The notes under the pieces: model-generated
Told to the model about the DNA's origin: nothing
Database searches by the model: none
What the model saw: the letters and a program-made list of their open reading frames with translations, nothing else
Shown here: one piece after another, positions 35,850 through 45,129 of the stretch
Layout: each line of letters starts with the position of its first letter
How positions within the stretch are numbered: position 1 is the stretch's first letter
Program-made: the position numbers and the translations under genes
Source: Dasypus novemcinctus
Taxonomy: Eukaryota > Chordata > Mammalia > Cingulata > Dasypodidae
Length of the DNA stretch: 64,000 bases
Direction: 5' to 3'
NCBI RefSeq assembly: GCF_030445035.2
Contig: NC_080680.1
Span: 100,321,157-100,385,156 of the forward strand

Positions 35850-36680
35850 TCATCTTGAATCTACAGTTTGATCTCTTTCATCAATTTTGGAAAATCTTTG
35901 GTAATAGTCTCTCCTATTATTTCTTTTGTTCTATTATTATCCTCCTAGGACTCCAATTATATCATGTGTTATTGTATCACATAGGTCTTTTAATTTTTTT
36001 CCTGTATATTTCCATTTGGATAATTCCAATGGATTTTTTTTTTTAGTTCTCTGTTCCTTTATATATATATATATATATATATCCTTTATATATATTATCT
36101 TTTATATATATATTTTTTATATATATCATTGTTCCTTTATACAGCCGTGTCAGATCAGCTGTGTCAGATCTGCTTTATATTTATATATCTTTTATATATA
36201 TTATCCTTTATATATATATACTTTATGTATATCACTGTTCCTTTACTCAGCAGTCAGATATGCTGTTAATATTAATAAATATTAGTTTATTCTTAATATT
36301 AGATATTATACTTTTCATTTTTAGACTATGTATTTGTTACTTTGATATTTTCTCTATTAAATTTCTACAATTTAAAAATTTACATTTCTTTTCTATTCAC
36401 ATTTTTAATAGTTAATTAAAGTCATTATCTGCTAGTTTCAATATCTGGGTCATTTGTGGGTCTGCTTTTATTGACTTTTCCCTCTCTTTTCTGTAGGTAA
36501 AAGATCCCTGTCATTTAAAACATATTGAATTTTTATTATAGATCAGAAATTGTGTTTTAAACAAGTATAGAAATTGCAGTAAATTTTATTTTACCCCAGA
36601 GAGTAAACTAGAGTAAGGAACTCATGACTACAATTAAATTCAATTACTAGTTGGGCTAGGTCAGAAATGGCTTTCAGCTT
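35850..36680 (-). mobile_element. L1M internal fragment, antisense, with (TA)n expansion
   Basis: Antisense L1 blocks include attttggaaaatctttggta, ctattatttcttttgttcta, aggactccaattatatcatg and a ctagtttcaatatctgggtc block. A TA-rich expansion at 36059-36235 interrupts it, so the tyrosine/isoleucine-rich open frames here are not coding. Confidence 0.65.
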
Positions 36681-37339
36681 TGTTTAGTTTCCGTTTACCT
36701 CTGGTTTTAAATGTCTTAAATGCAAGGTGTATCTTAAATGTATGACTGCCCCTTCTCTCTCTTGCAGGACCTTTATCTTTGAGGACCATATGATGAAGGG
36801 AGATTATTCTCTTTCCAATCCAGTCTTCAAACTCCTGCCTTGTACTCAGTAAATGTCCTGTGGGGGTAGATTCAGTGAGTGGGAAGAACTAGTATTGCAT
36901 TTGGGAGAGTCTACAGATTTTGTTCATCATACCAGGCCATCTTAAATTAAAAGATTTTCTGGGTTCTTCTTACCTATAGCAGTCATAATCTTCCACCTGC
37001 TCATGTCTACACATGACAGATGCTTCCAGGGGCAAAAAATTCACTAGTTATCACTCATGTAGGAAGAGCTCGACTCTCTGGAATTTAATTCTTATAGACT
37101 TCTGTGTGTATGTAGTTCTCTAATGTCTTCAAAAGATATATGATATTTTCTTTGAGCTTTAATTTTGGGAGCAATGGTCTATACTGAACATTCACATCCT
37201 AACCAGATGTCTTTCTGGCATCATAATGGTCATATCCTAAGACCTCTTCATGAAGGGGCTGGGACTGATAACATTCTTTCTTTTCTGATAAGGATGGGCA
37301 CAGTGAATATTTTTGCAAGGACTTTAAAAATTCTTCATG
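36681..37339. other. Unassigned sequence
   Basis: It could be further antisense L1 at its left end. Nothing else is recognised. Confidence 0.4.
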
Positions 37340-37765
37340 TGTTAGTCAATTATCGCTTATAATACACATCAAAATCTCCATGACTTCTAGCTACAAACAT
37401 TTATTTTCTTGCTCATGAACATAAGTTGGCTGTGGTTCATCTGGGATCACCTGTGGGCTTGGATTCAGACATATTCCACATGTTCCATCATTCTCTTTAG
37501 CTACCTGGAAAATGTTCTTATGATAGATCTAAGTAAATCAAGAGGATCATGATATACAAGCTAGTTTAAAGCCTCTGCTTATGTCACATCTGCTAACATT
37601 CCATTGGTCAAATCAAGTCACCATACCAAGGTCAACTTCAATGGGGTAGCAAAGTAGATGCCACCATCAGAAGAAGGCATTGCAAAGGCAGAGGTAGCAT
37701 ATACAATTCTATTACAGTGGAACAAAGAATTGGAATACATGGTTCAATCTATCATGTTAGGGTAG
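37340..37765 (+). mobile_element. MLT1-like LTR
   Basis: MLT1 order: tgtgttagtcaattatcgct, a cttgctcatgaacataagtt block, agcctctgcttatgtcacat, then ctaacattccattggtcaaa and a gaaggcattgcaaaggcaga block. Confidence 0.65.
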
Positions 37766-37872
37766 GAAAATCAAAACATAGCTTCATTTAACAAAAGCCT
37801 GAAAAATACTGTAAGTTTCTCATAGCCATAAAAGGAATCCCTTAAATTTTCTACATTAACCTTTTTATGCTG

Positions 37873-38094
37873 AGAACCCATATGGCAAGTCTTACCCAAG
37901 AGGAAGGAGGAGAATAGATTTGAGGCAGCCAAAGCCAAGATGCTGACCCTGCTCCAGCTGGAAAAGTTTCTCTCAGCTGTTCCTCCTGATTCAAATGCTA
38001 ATGGACTAGTGAGTTTATTAAGTAAAAGGAAAACCAGATGCCTCAAGAAAACAACCCAACCACAGCAGCCCATAAGCCTCAGAGATATGCTGCA
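37873..38094 (+). other. Possible coding exon, protein not recognised
   Basis: The plus-strand frame through atg at 37940 is open from about 37873 to a stop at 38144-38146. Upstream is a plausible acceptor (a T-rich run ending gctgag near 37872). Downstream, after about 38094, is a donor-like ctgcag/gtgata. The predicted peptide is hydrophilic and Lys/Gln/Leu-rich; it includes an EENRFEAAKAKM stretch and LLSKRKTRCLKK. It is not in any repeat I recognise. I know no matching family, an antisense frame of 112 codons also exists, and no neighbouring exon was found. It may be chance. Confidence 0.25.
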
Positions 38095-38140
38095 GGTGAT
38101 AACACACATTTTTATCTGTTCCTTAGAATTTGCCCTAGTA

Positions 38141-38296
38141 CAGTAGTCCTCAAACTTTAGAAGGCATCATAATTATCTAGAGAGCTACTGGTTCCAACCC
38201 CAGTGTTCTTAATTTAGTTAGTCTGGGATGGGAATGAGAATTTGTACCTCAAGCAAGTCCTCAGGTGGTCTAGGAACCAAAATTTGGGAACCACTG
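38141..38296. mobile_element. hAT MITE (MER20/MER5 group)
   Basis: Its ends are inverted repeats: cagtagtcctcaaactttag at the left and aatttgggaaccactg at the right. It is non-autonomous and has no clear target duplication. Confidence 0.65.
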
Positions 38297-38419
38297 TTAT
38301 AGGTCATGAATCCTCCAAAGCAGGTCATTTCCTAGGACTTGCTCTTCCTCCTCGAGTTTCCTTAATGCTCTGCTACTGCTCCTGATGGTCTGTGGATATT
38401 CATAAGTCAAAATATATGA

Positions 38420-38835
38420 CATTGCAGTCAGGCATGGTGGCAAGTGTGCTCTGATGAGATTGCTGGGTTCTAATCCATCTCTGCTATTGACCTAATTTGT
38501 AACCTTGAAAAGTTATATTCATTGCTGTGGGTCTTAGTTTCCTCATATGCTAAAGAACATTCAAGTATTCATTGCTGCTTGAGTTAGTTGGCCTTTAAGA
38601 ATTTTTTTCTACTCAGAAATGAAGTAATTTTATGGTCTTACTATTTTTAGAATTTACTTAAATTCTAAAAGTCTTGGTTTTTCATGTGTAAAATTGTTAT
38701 AACAATTGTATCTACCTCAGAGAAATGCTGGGAGGATTCAATGAAAACAATAAATGCACAAAACTTAGGATAATGCTTGACAACAGTGAAAATTTAATGA
38801 TGTGTATTATTATTGCTTGTGTTATTATTAGTCAT
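38420..38835 (+). repeat. MIR SINE pieces
   Basis: One sense MIR runs 38420-38580 (gctgggttctaatccatctc; gtcttagtttcctcatatgc). A further 3' MIR part covers 38670-38835 (tgtgtaaaattgttataaca; aggattcaatgaaaacaata). They may be one element with decayed middle sequence. Confidence 0.65.
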
Positions 38836-38859
38836 ATAGCATTTCATATAATGCCATGG

Positions 38860-39030
38860 ATGTTGACGAGAGGGAGAGAGACCATTTCTATAAGAAAGAT
38901 AATGGAAGGTTTCAATGAGAAAGGAGCATTTAGAGCTTGCCCATATAGAACAAGTAAGATTTGGGTTTGTGGATATTTCAGGCAGAGAATGAAAGGCAAG
39001 GGAAGAAACATGAATCTGGTCATAAAGGTA
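38860..39030 (-). repeat. L2 LINE fragment, antisense
   Basis: An ataatggaaggtttcaatga block, a gcatttagagcttgcccata block and a caggcagagaatgaaaggca block are antisense L2. The 114-codon open frame at 38725-39069 crosses MIR and L2 and is not a gene. Confidence 0.55.
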
Positions 39031-39032
39031 GG

Positions 39033-39557
39033 TTATTATTTATTTGTTTTGGCTAGAAGCTTAGAGTGACCAGAACATAAAGCATAAGTTACTTCCTTCA
39101 CCAAGGTCTATTGCCATGTGTTGGGGCAAGATTACTGCTGACATCTGCCAAGAGTTCAGACTTTTGGGTTCATCTCTTCCCAGGGCTCCATTTCTCTCCT
39201 GGCTCAGCTGCTGTGCTCTCTCCACAAGGCCAGCTGTATAATCTCAGGTGAACAGCTCTGTCTCTCTCCTCAGAGCTTCTGCTGTGTCTAAGGAGCTGTC
39301 TCTATTCCTCTGGGTTCTTCTCCTGTGTGTTCACTTCCCAGGCTCCAGCTCAAAACTCCGAACTCTGTCCTTTGCCATGTCTTTTCTCTGTGAGTCTCCA
39401 CCCACCAAGGGGTGGGGATGCAATGCCCTACTGACATAGCCCAAACAAAGGCCTAATCATAATTTAATCAATTAGAAGTGATCCCTCCGACAGACCAGTT
39501 TACAAACATAATTCAATAACTATTTTTGGAATTCATAAACAATGCCAAACTGCTACA
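39033..39557 (-). mobile_element. ERVL/MaLR-type LTR, antisense, 3'-incomplete
   Basis: Its 5' end, tgtagcagtttggcattgtt when read on the minus strand, is at 39557. It is collinear with 21107-21680 through the aattccaaaaatag block, tggtgggtggagactcacag and catggcaatagacctt. The terminal ttggctggctaataca block of the sense copy is missing near 39033. Confidence 0.7.
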
Positions 39558-39789
39558 GTGGAAAATATACAGCTGTGCCTACTGATAAAAAAGAAGCTAA
39601 ATTTTTCAAGAAGGGAAACAATACAGTGGTATTTACATGTTTGAAGGAATACCAGGGAAATTAATATAAATCCAGAATTAAATCAAGATTTGAGAGACAC
39701 TAGTTTACAAGGCTCAGGACAAGGCTCTTGAACTTTATTTGGATGACAATGAGAAGTAAGTAAGTTCAGAGAAGAAATAGATAATTGGA

Positions 39790-40020
39790 CTTGGCATTTA
39801 GACCTAGTGCCACTACTCTAGATATTTATGATCTTTGGCAGTGATTTTGACAATCTGAGTTTGTTTTCTTTCTTATTGTAAAATGAAGATCATCTATCTC
39901 TAGCTCTATCTCTGTCTCTATATCTATCTCTACGTCTATCTCTATATCTATATCTATCATAGTGTTGTAATGAGGATTAATGGAGAAATATAGTGGTGCT
40001 CTGTATGTAATATACCCTGA
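39790..40020 (+). repeat. MIR SINE interrupted by (TCTATC)n
   Basis: MIR sequence (gatttttgacaatctgag-like block, then cttattgtaaaatgaagatc) is followed by a (TCTATC)n tract at about 39893-39958. The MIR 3' part resumes with tgttgtaatgaggattaatg. Confidence 0.65.
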
Positions 40021-40421
40021 GTTAATGCTTTATTAAAATTTTTTGCTTTGAAATAATTTTATATTTACAGAAGAGTTGCTAAAATAGAATATAGAATTCC
40101 CATGTCATATCTGTCATCCAGATCCCCTGATATTAACATTTTACATACCTATGGTACATTTATCAAAACTAAGAAATTCATATGAGTACAATGCTATTAA
40201 CCAAACTAATGGCTGTATTTGACTTTTATCAGTTTTTCCCCTGATATCCTTTATCTGTTTCAGGATCTCATCCAGACTACCATGTTGCATTTATTCATCA
40301 TGTCTCTTTAGTCTCCTCCAACTGGTCTTCCCTTTTCTTTCATGATCTATACACATTTGAAAAGTAGTGCTCAGGTATTTTGTAGAATGACTCTCAATTT
40401 GGGTTTGTCTGACATTTCCTT

Positions 40422-41406
40422 CTTTTTTATTAAATTGTCTTTTTTTAAAGGATACATAGATCACAATAATTGTTACATTAAAAAATATAAGAAATTCCCA
40501 CATACCCCACATCTCACCCCCCTACTCCTCCCACATCAACAACCTCTTTCATCATTGTGACACATTCATTGCATTTATTTTTCAAAGATTTATTTATTTA
40601 TTTCTCTCCCCTTCCCCCCACCGCCCCAGTTGTCTGTTCTCCATGTCTATTTGCTGTATGTTCTTCTTTGTCCACTTCTGTTGTTGTCAGCGGCATGGGA
40701 ATCTGTGTTTCTTTTTGTTGCGTCATCTTGTGTCAGCTCTCCATGTGGGTGGTGACATTCTTAGGCAGGCTGCACTTTCTTTCGCACTGGGTGGCCCTCC
40801 TTAGGGGGTGCACTCCTTGCGCGTGGGGCTCCCCTACGCAGGGGACACCCCTGCATGGCACGGCACTCCTTGTGCACATCAGCACTGCGCGTGGACCAGC
40901 TCCACATGGGTGAAGGAGGCCCAGGGTTTGAACCGTGGACCTCCCATGTGGTAGATGGACACCCTAACCACTGGGCCAAGTCCACTTCCCCATTTAGTGG
41001 ATACATTATGGAACTCTGCTGCACTGCATGGATTTTAGTTTACATTGTAGTTTCCGCTCTTCCCTAGTACATTCAGTGGGTTATGGCAGGATATATAAAA
41101 TCAAAATTCTCTCCCTGCAATATCATTTAGGACACTTCCAAGTCCTAAAATGTCCCCACATCATATCTCTTCTTCCCTCTCCCTGCCCTTAGCAACTACC
41201 ATGGCCACTTTCTCCAGATCAATGCTACAGTTTCTTCCATTACTAGTCACAACAGTTTTATAGTAGAATACCAGTAAGTTCATTCTAATCCATATTTTAT
41301 TCCTCCAACCTGTGGACCCCAGGTTAGTGATGTCCACTCCACCTCTATATCAAGAGGGGGTTCAGATCCCACATGGTTGATGGATGAGATTCTCCAGCTT
41401 GGAGTT
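40422..41406 (-). mobile_element. Lineage-specific L1 tail, antisense, inserted in L1M
   Basis: The 12-bp repeats tgacatttcctt (40410-40421) and tgacatttactt (41407-41418 region) bound it, with one mismatch. Read on the minus strand it is collinear with 9000-9538: the gggacattttaggactt block, an aatgatattgcagggaga block, and an oligo(A)-containing 3' end at 40422. It carries a DAS SINE at 40578-40990. Confidence 0.75.
40578..40990 (-). mobile_element. DAS SINE (DAS-III type), antisense, nested in L1
   Basis: The target duplication is short: cattta before the SINE (40572-40577) and after it (40991-40996). The right end is the tRNA-Ala-derived head (cactgggccaagtccacttc). The left end is the TTTA tail. 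The 118-codon open frame inside is not a gene. Confidence 0.88.
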
Positions 41407-41490
41407 TGACATTTACTTATGACTAGACTAGAGTCAAACATTTTTGGTGAGAATATCAAAATGGTGACCACATAATATCAGAGGCACATG

Positions 41491-42208
41491 CAGGGCTAAC
41501 TACATGATTTGCAGGGCCCAGTGTAAAATGAAAATGTGAACCTCCAGTTTCCATTGACTTCCAGCTTCTGGTTTCTTCCCAGGGGTTCTCTGCAGGCTTC
41601 TCTATAAGGCTTCCAGGAAAAGGATTAAGACCCATCCTGATTCACTTGGCCAACCTTAACTGAATTAACCTCATCAAAATGTTCTGTTTACAATGGGTTC
41701 ACACCCACACAAATGGATTTATATTAAGAACATGTTTTCCTGGGATCCACAGTTCCAAGCCACCACAGTTGGTTATTCATGTTTCTTATACTACCAATAC
41801 TTTCCTTCTGCATTCAAAGCAAGTTGTGGTTTGAATGGAAAGCAGCATGAACTCTAAGGGCTGTCAGTTTCCTGCTACTCAGCTATGGATATAATATACT
41901 TGCTTTATATTTGCTTTGAGTCTCACTGAACTTGCATGCATCAGTGGGTCCACCAGTATCCTGTGCTCATGGGGATAGCAAATGCTATATGCAATTACAG
42001 TGGCAAGGAATGGTGGGCACATGTGTTGTGCACCCTCCTTTGCTTCCATGCATGTTCCATTTTTCTATGAGACTTCATTTGCAAACCACGAATTCAAAGA
42101 CGAAAGTATTAAGAATTTCAGGAAGTCAAAAGCAAAACATTACAAGTGTGGGGCCTCTCTGAATATGGAGCCTGGTGTACAGGTTGCATATGACTGGAGC
42201 TGGCCCTG
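41491..42208. mobile_element. hAT-type DNA transposon, nested in L1M
   Basis: The ends are inverted: cagggctaact at 41491 and agctggccctg at 42198-42208. The 8-bp flanks are ggcacatg (41483-41490) and aacacatg (42209-42216), 6 of 8 matching, the length expected for hAT. No transposase is readable. An antisense LTR piece lies inside at 41535-41767. Confidence 0.65.
41535..41767 (-). mobile_element. MaLR/ERVL-type LTR 5' portion, antisense
   Basis: Read on the minus strand it begins tgtggtggcttggaactgtg at 41767. It continues through aacatgttcttaatataaat and a gatgaggttaattcagttaa block to a ggaagccttatagagaagcc block. The 3' half is missing. Confidence 0.6.
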
Positions 42209-42440
42209 AACACATGATAAAAGCATTACTGTTACTGTTGACCTTAACCATTTGTTTAAAGTGCTGTCTTCCAGGTTTCTCAATTGTAAAGTGACTATTT
42301 TTCCCTTTCCATTTGTTAAAGGCAACTCACTGATACTAGCCACTCTTAAGGGAAAGGGAATTAAGTGCCACTTCCTGGAGGAAGGAGTACCAAAATATCT
42401 GTGGACATTTGTTTAAATTACCACACTAGTTAATAAGTAT

Positions 42441-43695
42441 TTGGGGTAGTTAATTCTTTTTGAATCTTATTACCCAATGGCCAAATTTGGAATCTCAGGG
42501 CCCCATATCTTGCCTCCAATTCTGTGATATTACAGGTATAGAAAAAATAAAACTTGTAAAAGAGCAAGACAAATTTCATGGTACTATCATTGTTTCTTTT
42601 TCACCAGTAAGAAATTTTAGGTCTTAGAACTAACCCAGCCCCACTACCCAGGTCCAGCACTGACCAAATTTCCTTGGAAACTCTTTCCTTTCATGAGCTA
42701 TGGGCACCACGTGGTGAGGTGAAGTTCTATTCATAGCGTCCTCTCCAAGTGGATGACTGCGAGTAAATAATTATCTGCCCATGGTACAGGGAGCTCCAAG
42801 CCCCCTCATCGTCCTTGGCATGCACAGCATTTCTGCCTGCCCACAATTCCCCTCGTTTGGCAGATGCTGTCTGCAGAAGACGCTGAGTGCAGGCGAATTA
42901 TTTCCACTACTTCCTGCTAATTTCAGTACTGCATTCATCCAAGGCTCTCAAAACTTTTAATCAACAGGAATATGCTAACCTGAGACTGGGTCACAGAGGG
43001 ACAGCCTAGATATCTGGGTAGACTGGTGACAGCTGCTGCCCTCTCTGTGAGGAGGATTGGTGTAGATATCGTTGTGTTTGGTGACAGGAGGAGAAATGAG
43101 ACGGTCTTTTAAGGTCTCTTCCAATTTGGAAATTCTATGAATATCACGACCAGCTGAGAGTGATTCTCCATGCTTTATTCATCATGAAAATGACGCAAAT
43201 TCAGAAAAGCAGCTCTCTCAAAGGTAGGTGGCCACTAAACCAGGCATCTAGACACTTGGCACTCTGAAACATTTGCTGAGGAAAGTCCTTGAGTTTTCAA
43301 AAATGCCATCTCAGGTATATATGGAAGAAACATTGCATGATTGGTAATATGTGGAAATAGACCATAGGTTTTAAGTTTAATAGCAGTGAGCTATGATTGC
43401 TACAAAAAGCTAGGTTGTTTGAATAAAAGTAAAATAACTTGGGTGAGGGAGGAGATGACTCTTCTCTACTCCCTGCTTGTCAGACATTGCCTGGGTCACA
43501 CTGTTCCACTCTTGTTACATGTGGGAGGCTGGGGAAACCGCAGATCTTCGGAGAAAGGTAACACAGATGGTTAACGGGCTAAGCATCATTCAAATGGAAA
43601 ATCACCTGAAAAGACAAGGCAAATAAAGCCTGGAAAACTGAGGAATCATAGAACTATGACTGTTATCTTCACATAGGTGTTTTTAAAACACATTT
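42441..43695. other. Unassigned sequence
   Basis: About 1.25 kb with no recognised repeat or exon. A weak repeat-like block is at 42480-42660. Short open frames have no support. Confidence 0.45.
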
Positions 43696-44685
43696 TTTAT
43701 TTTTTTAAAAAGATACTTAGATTACATAAACCTTACAAAAATATAGGAGATCTCCATATGCTCTGCTTCCTACCCCTCCCATATTTTCCACATTAACAAT
43801 ATCCTTCACTAGTGTGGTACATTTGTTACAATTGATGAACACGTTTTGGAGCATTGCCACTAAGCCTGGATTATAGTTTACTTTGTAGTTTACACTCTCT
43901 CCCACACAATTTTGTAAGTTACGTCAAGATATATATTGGCCTGTATCTGTCATTGCAATGTCATTCAGGACAATTCTCAAGTCCTGAAAATGTCCCCATA
44001 TTCCCTCTCCCTCCCCTCAGAACATCCAGTGGCTACTGCCTCCACATCAGTGATATGTTCTTCCATTGCTAGAATCACAATAAGTCTGTAATAGAATACC
44101 AGTAAGCCTAATCTAGTTTATCATTCATTTCCCAGGATTCCCTGAGGATTCTGGAATGGTAATGCCCACTCCACTTCTAACTGAGAGAGAGCTTAGATCC
44201 CATGGGGAAGATGGATGGGACTATCTTGCTTGCAGTTGCAGATTCTCTCTGTTCCTTGGGATGGTTGTTGTCCATCATCATCTCCTTTTTAGCTGTCCTG
44301 GGCAAGTCCAGTGAACTGGAAAATAGGTGTTGCAACTGTTGAGATTGAGGGCTCAGCTGGGACATGGACAGCCTGAAGATTTAAGTCTCTTACACGTATG
44401 TCTATCAACTATAGCACTAACTATAGGTTCAGATAGAAGGGGCAGAAGAGCCATGTGTAGGGAAACCACAACTAAGTCCAAGTCTGTCACATGGGGCAGC
44501 ATAAATTCCAAAGTAGGGCCCACTGGCAGGGTGCCAAACTCCTGAGCTGTGTGCCCTGCCCATGGTGTCTGGATGTCTCCAGATCCCTCAGGAACACTGC
44601 AATTTGAAGTACTTGATGGAATGGAATTTGAAAGAAGTTTCAAGTAAGAACAAGTTCCAATGAATTATTGACAGGGATTTTTGGT
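43696..44685 (-). mobile_element. Lineage-specific L1 tail, antisense
   Basis: Read on the minus strand it is collinear with 8590-9538, sharing ccagtgggccctactttgga, a tgggcattaccattcc-type block, gacattgcaatgacagatac and accacactagtgaaggatat, with its oligo(A) end at 43696. The 5' boundary near 44685 is approximate. Confidence 0.75.
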
Positions 44686-44702
44686 CTCAAAAGCATATAT
44701 GG

Positions 44703-44910
44703 AGGGAGGCGGATGTGGCTCAAGCAACTGGGCTCCTGTCTACCATATTGGAGTCCCCAGGTTCAATTTGTGGGGCCTCCTGGTGAAGGCAAGCTGGCCC
44801 ATGCCCCTGCAGAGAACTGAGGGCAGACATTGAGTGCAAACAACAAGGGGGGGGGGGGTGTGCTGGTAATAAATAAATAAAGTAAAATAATAAATCTTTA
44901 AAAAAAAAAA
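44703..44910 (+). mobile_element. DAS SINE, sense, short form, with G11 run
   Basis: The tRNA-related head reads ggcggatgtggctcaagcaa with a B box like aggttcaattt, and the A-rich tail ends at 44910. Flanks gcatatatgg (44693-44702) and gtatttatgg (44911-44920) match at 8 of 10 positions. A G11 run at about 44849-44859 marks the body. Confidence 0.8.
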
Positions 44911-45129
44911 GTATTTATGGAAGAGCTTCTTAACATCCAGAGCCATTCAGTGATGGAATAGGGGAGGATTTGGGCACACTCTCATTAGAGAAACAATATA
45001 TCAAAGATGCTGGAAAAGAATTTAAACAACAGGTAGTATATTCCTAAATGGAAAGGCTCAATAGTGTACAGATATCAATACTTTCCATATCAATCTCAAA
45101 ATTTAAGACAATTACAATTTAAGATCTTA
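44911..45129. other. Unassigned spacer
   Basis: No recognised feature. Confidence 0.4.

Larger units (their letters stand above)
40030..42440 (-). mobile_element. Old L1M 3' region, antisense, in three pieces
   Basis: The pieces are 40030-40421 (tttacagaagagttgctaaa; catgtctctttagtctcctc; attttgtagaatgactctca), 41407-41490 (gactagactagagtcaaaca; cataatatcagaggcacatg) and 42209-42440 (ccaggtttctcaattgtaaa; ctatttttccctttccattt; cttcctggaggaaggagtac). The collinear order shows one element split by two younger insertions. Confidence 0.8.

Noticed and set aside
35926..36415. Tyr/Ile-rich membrane-like open frames
   Set aside because: They are translations of (TA)n expansion in an antisense L1.
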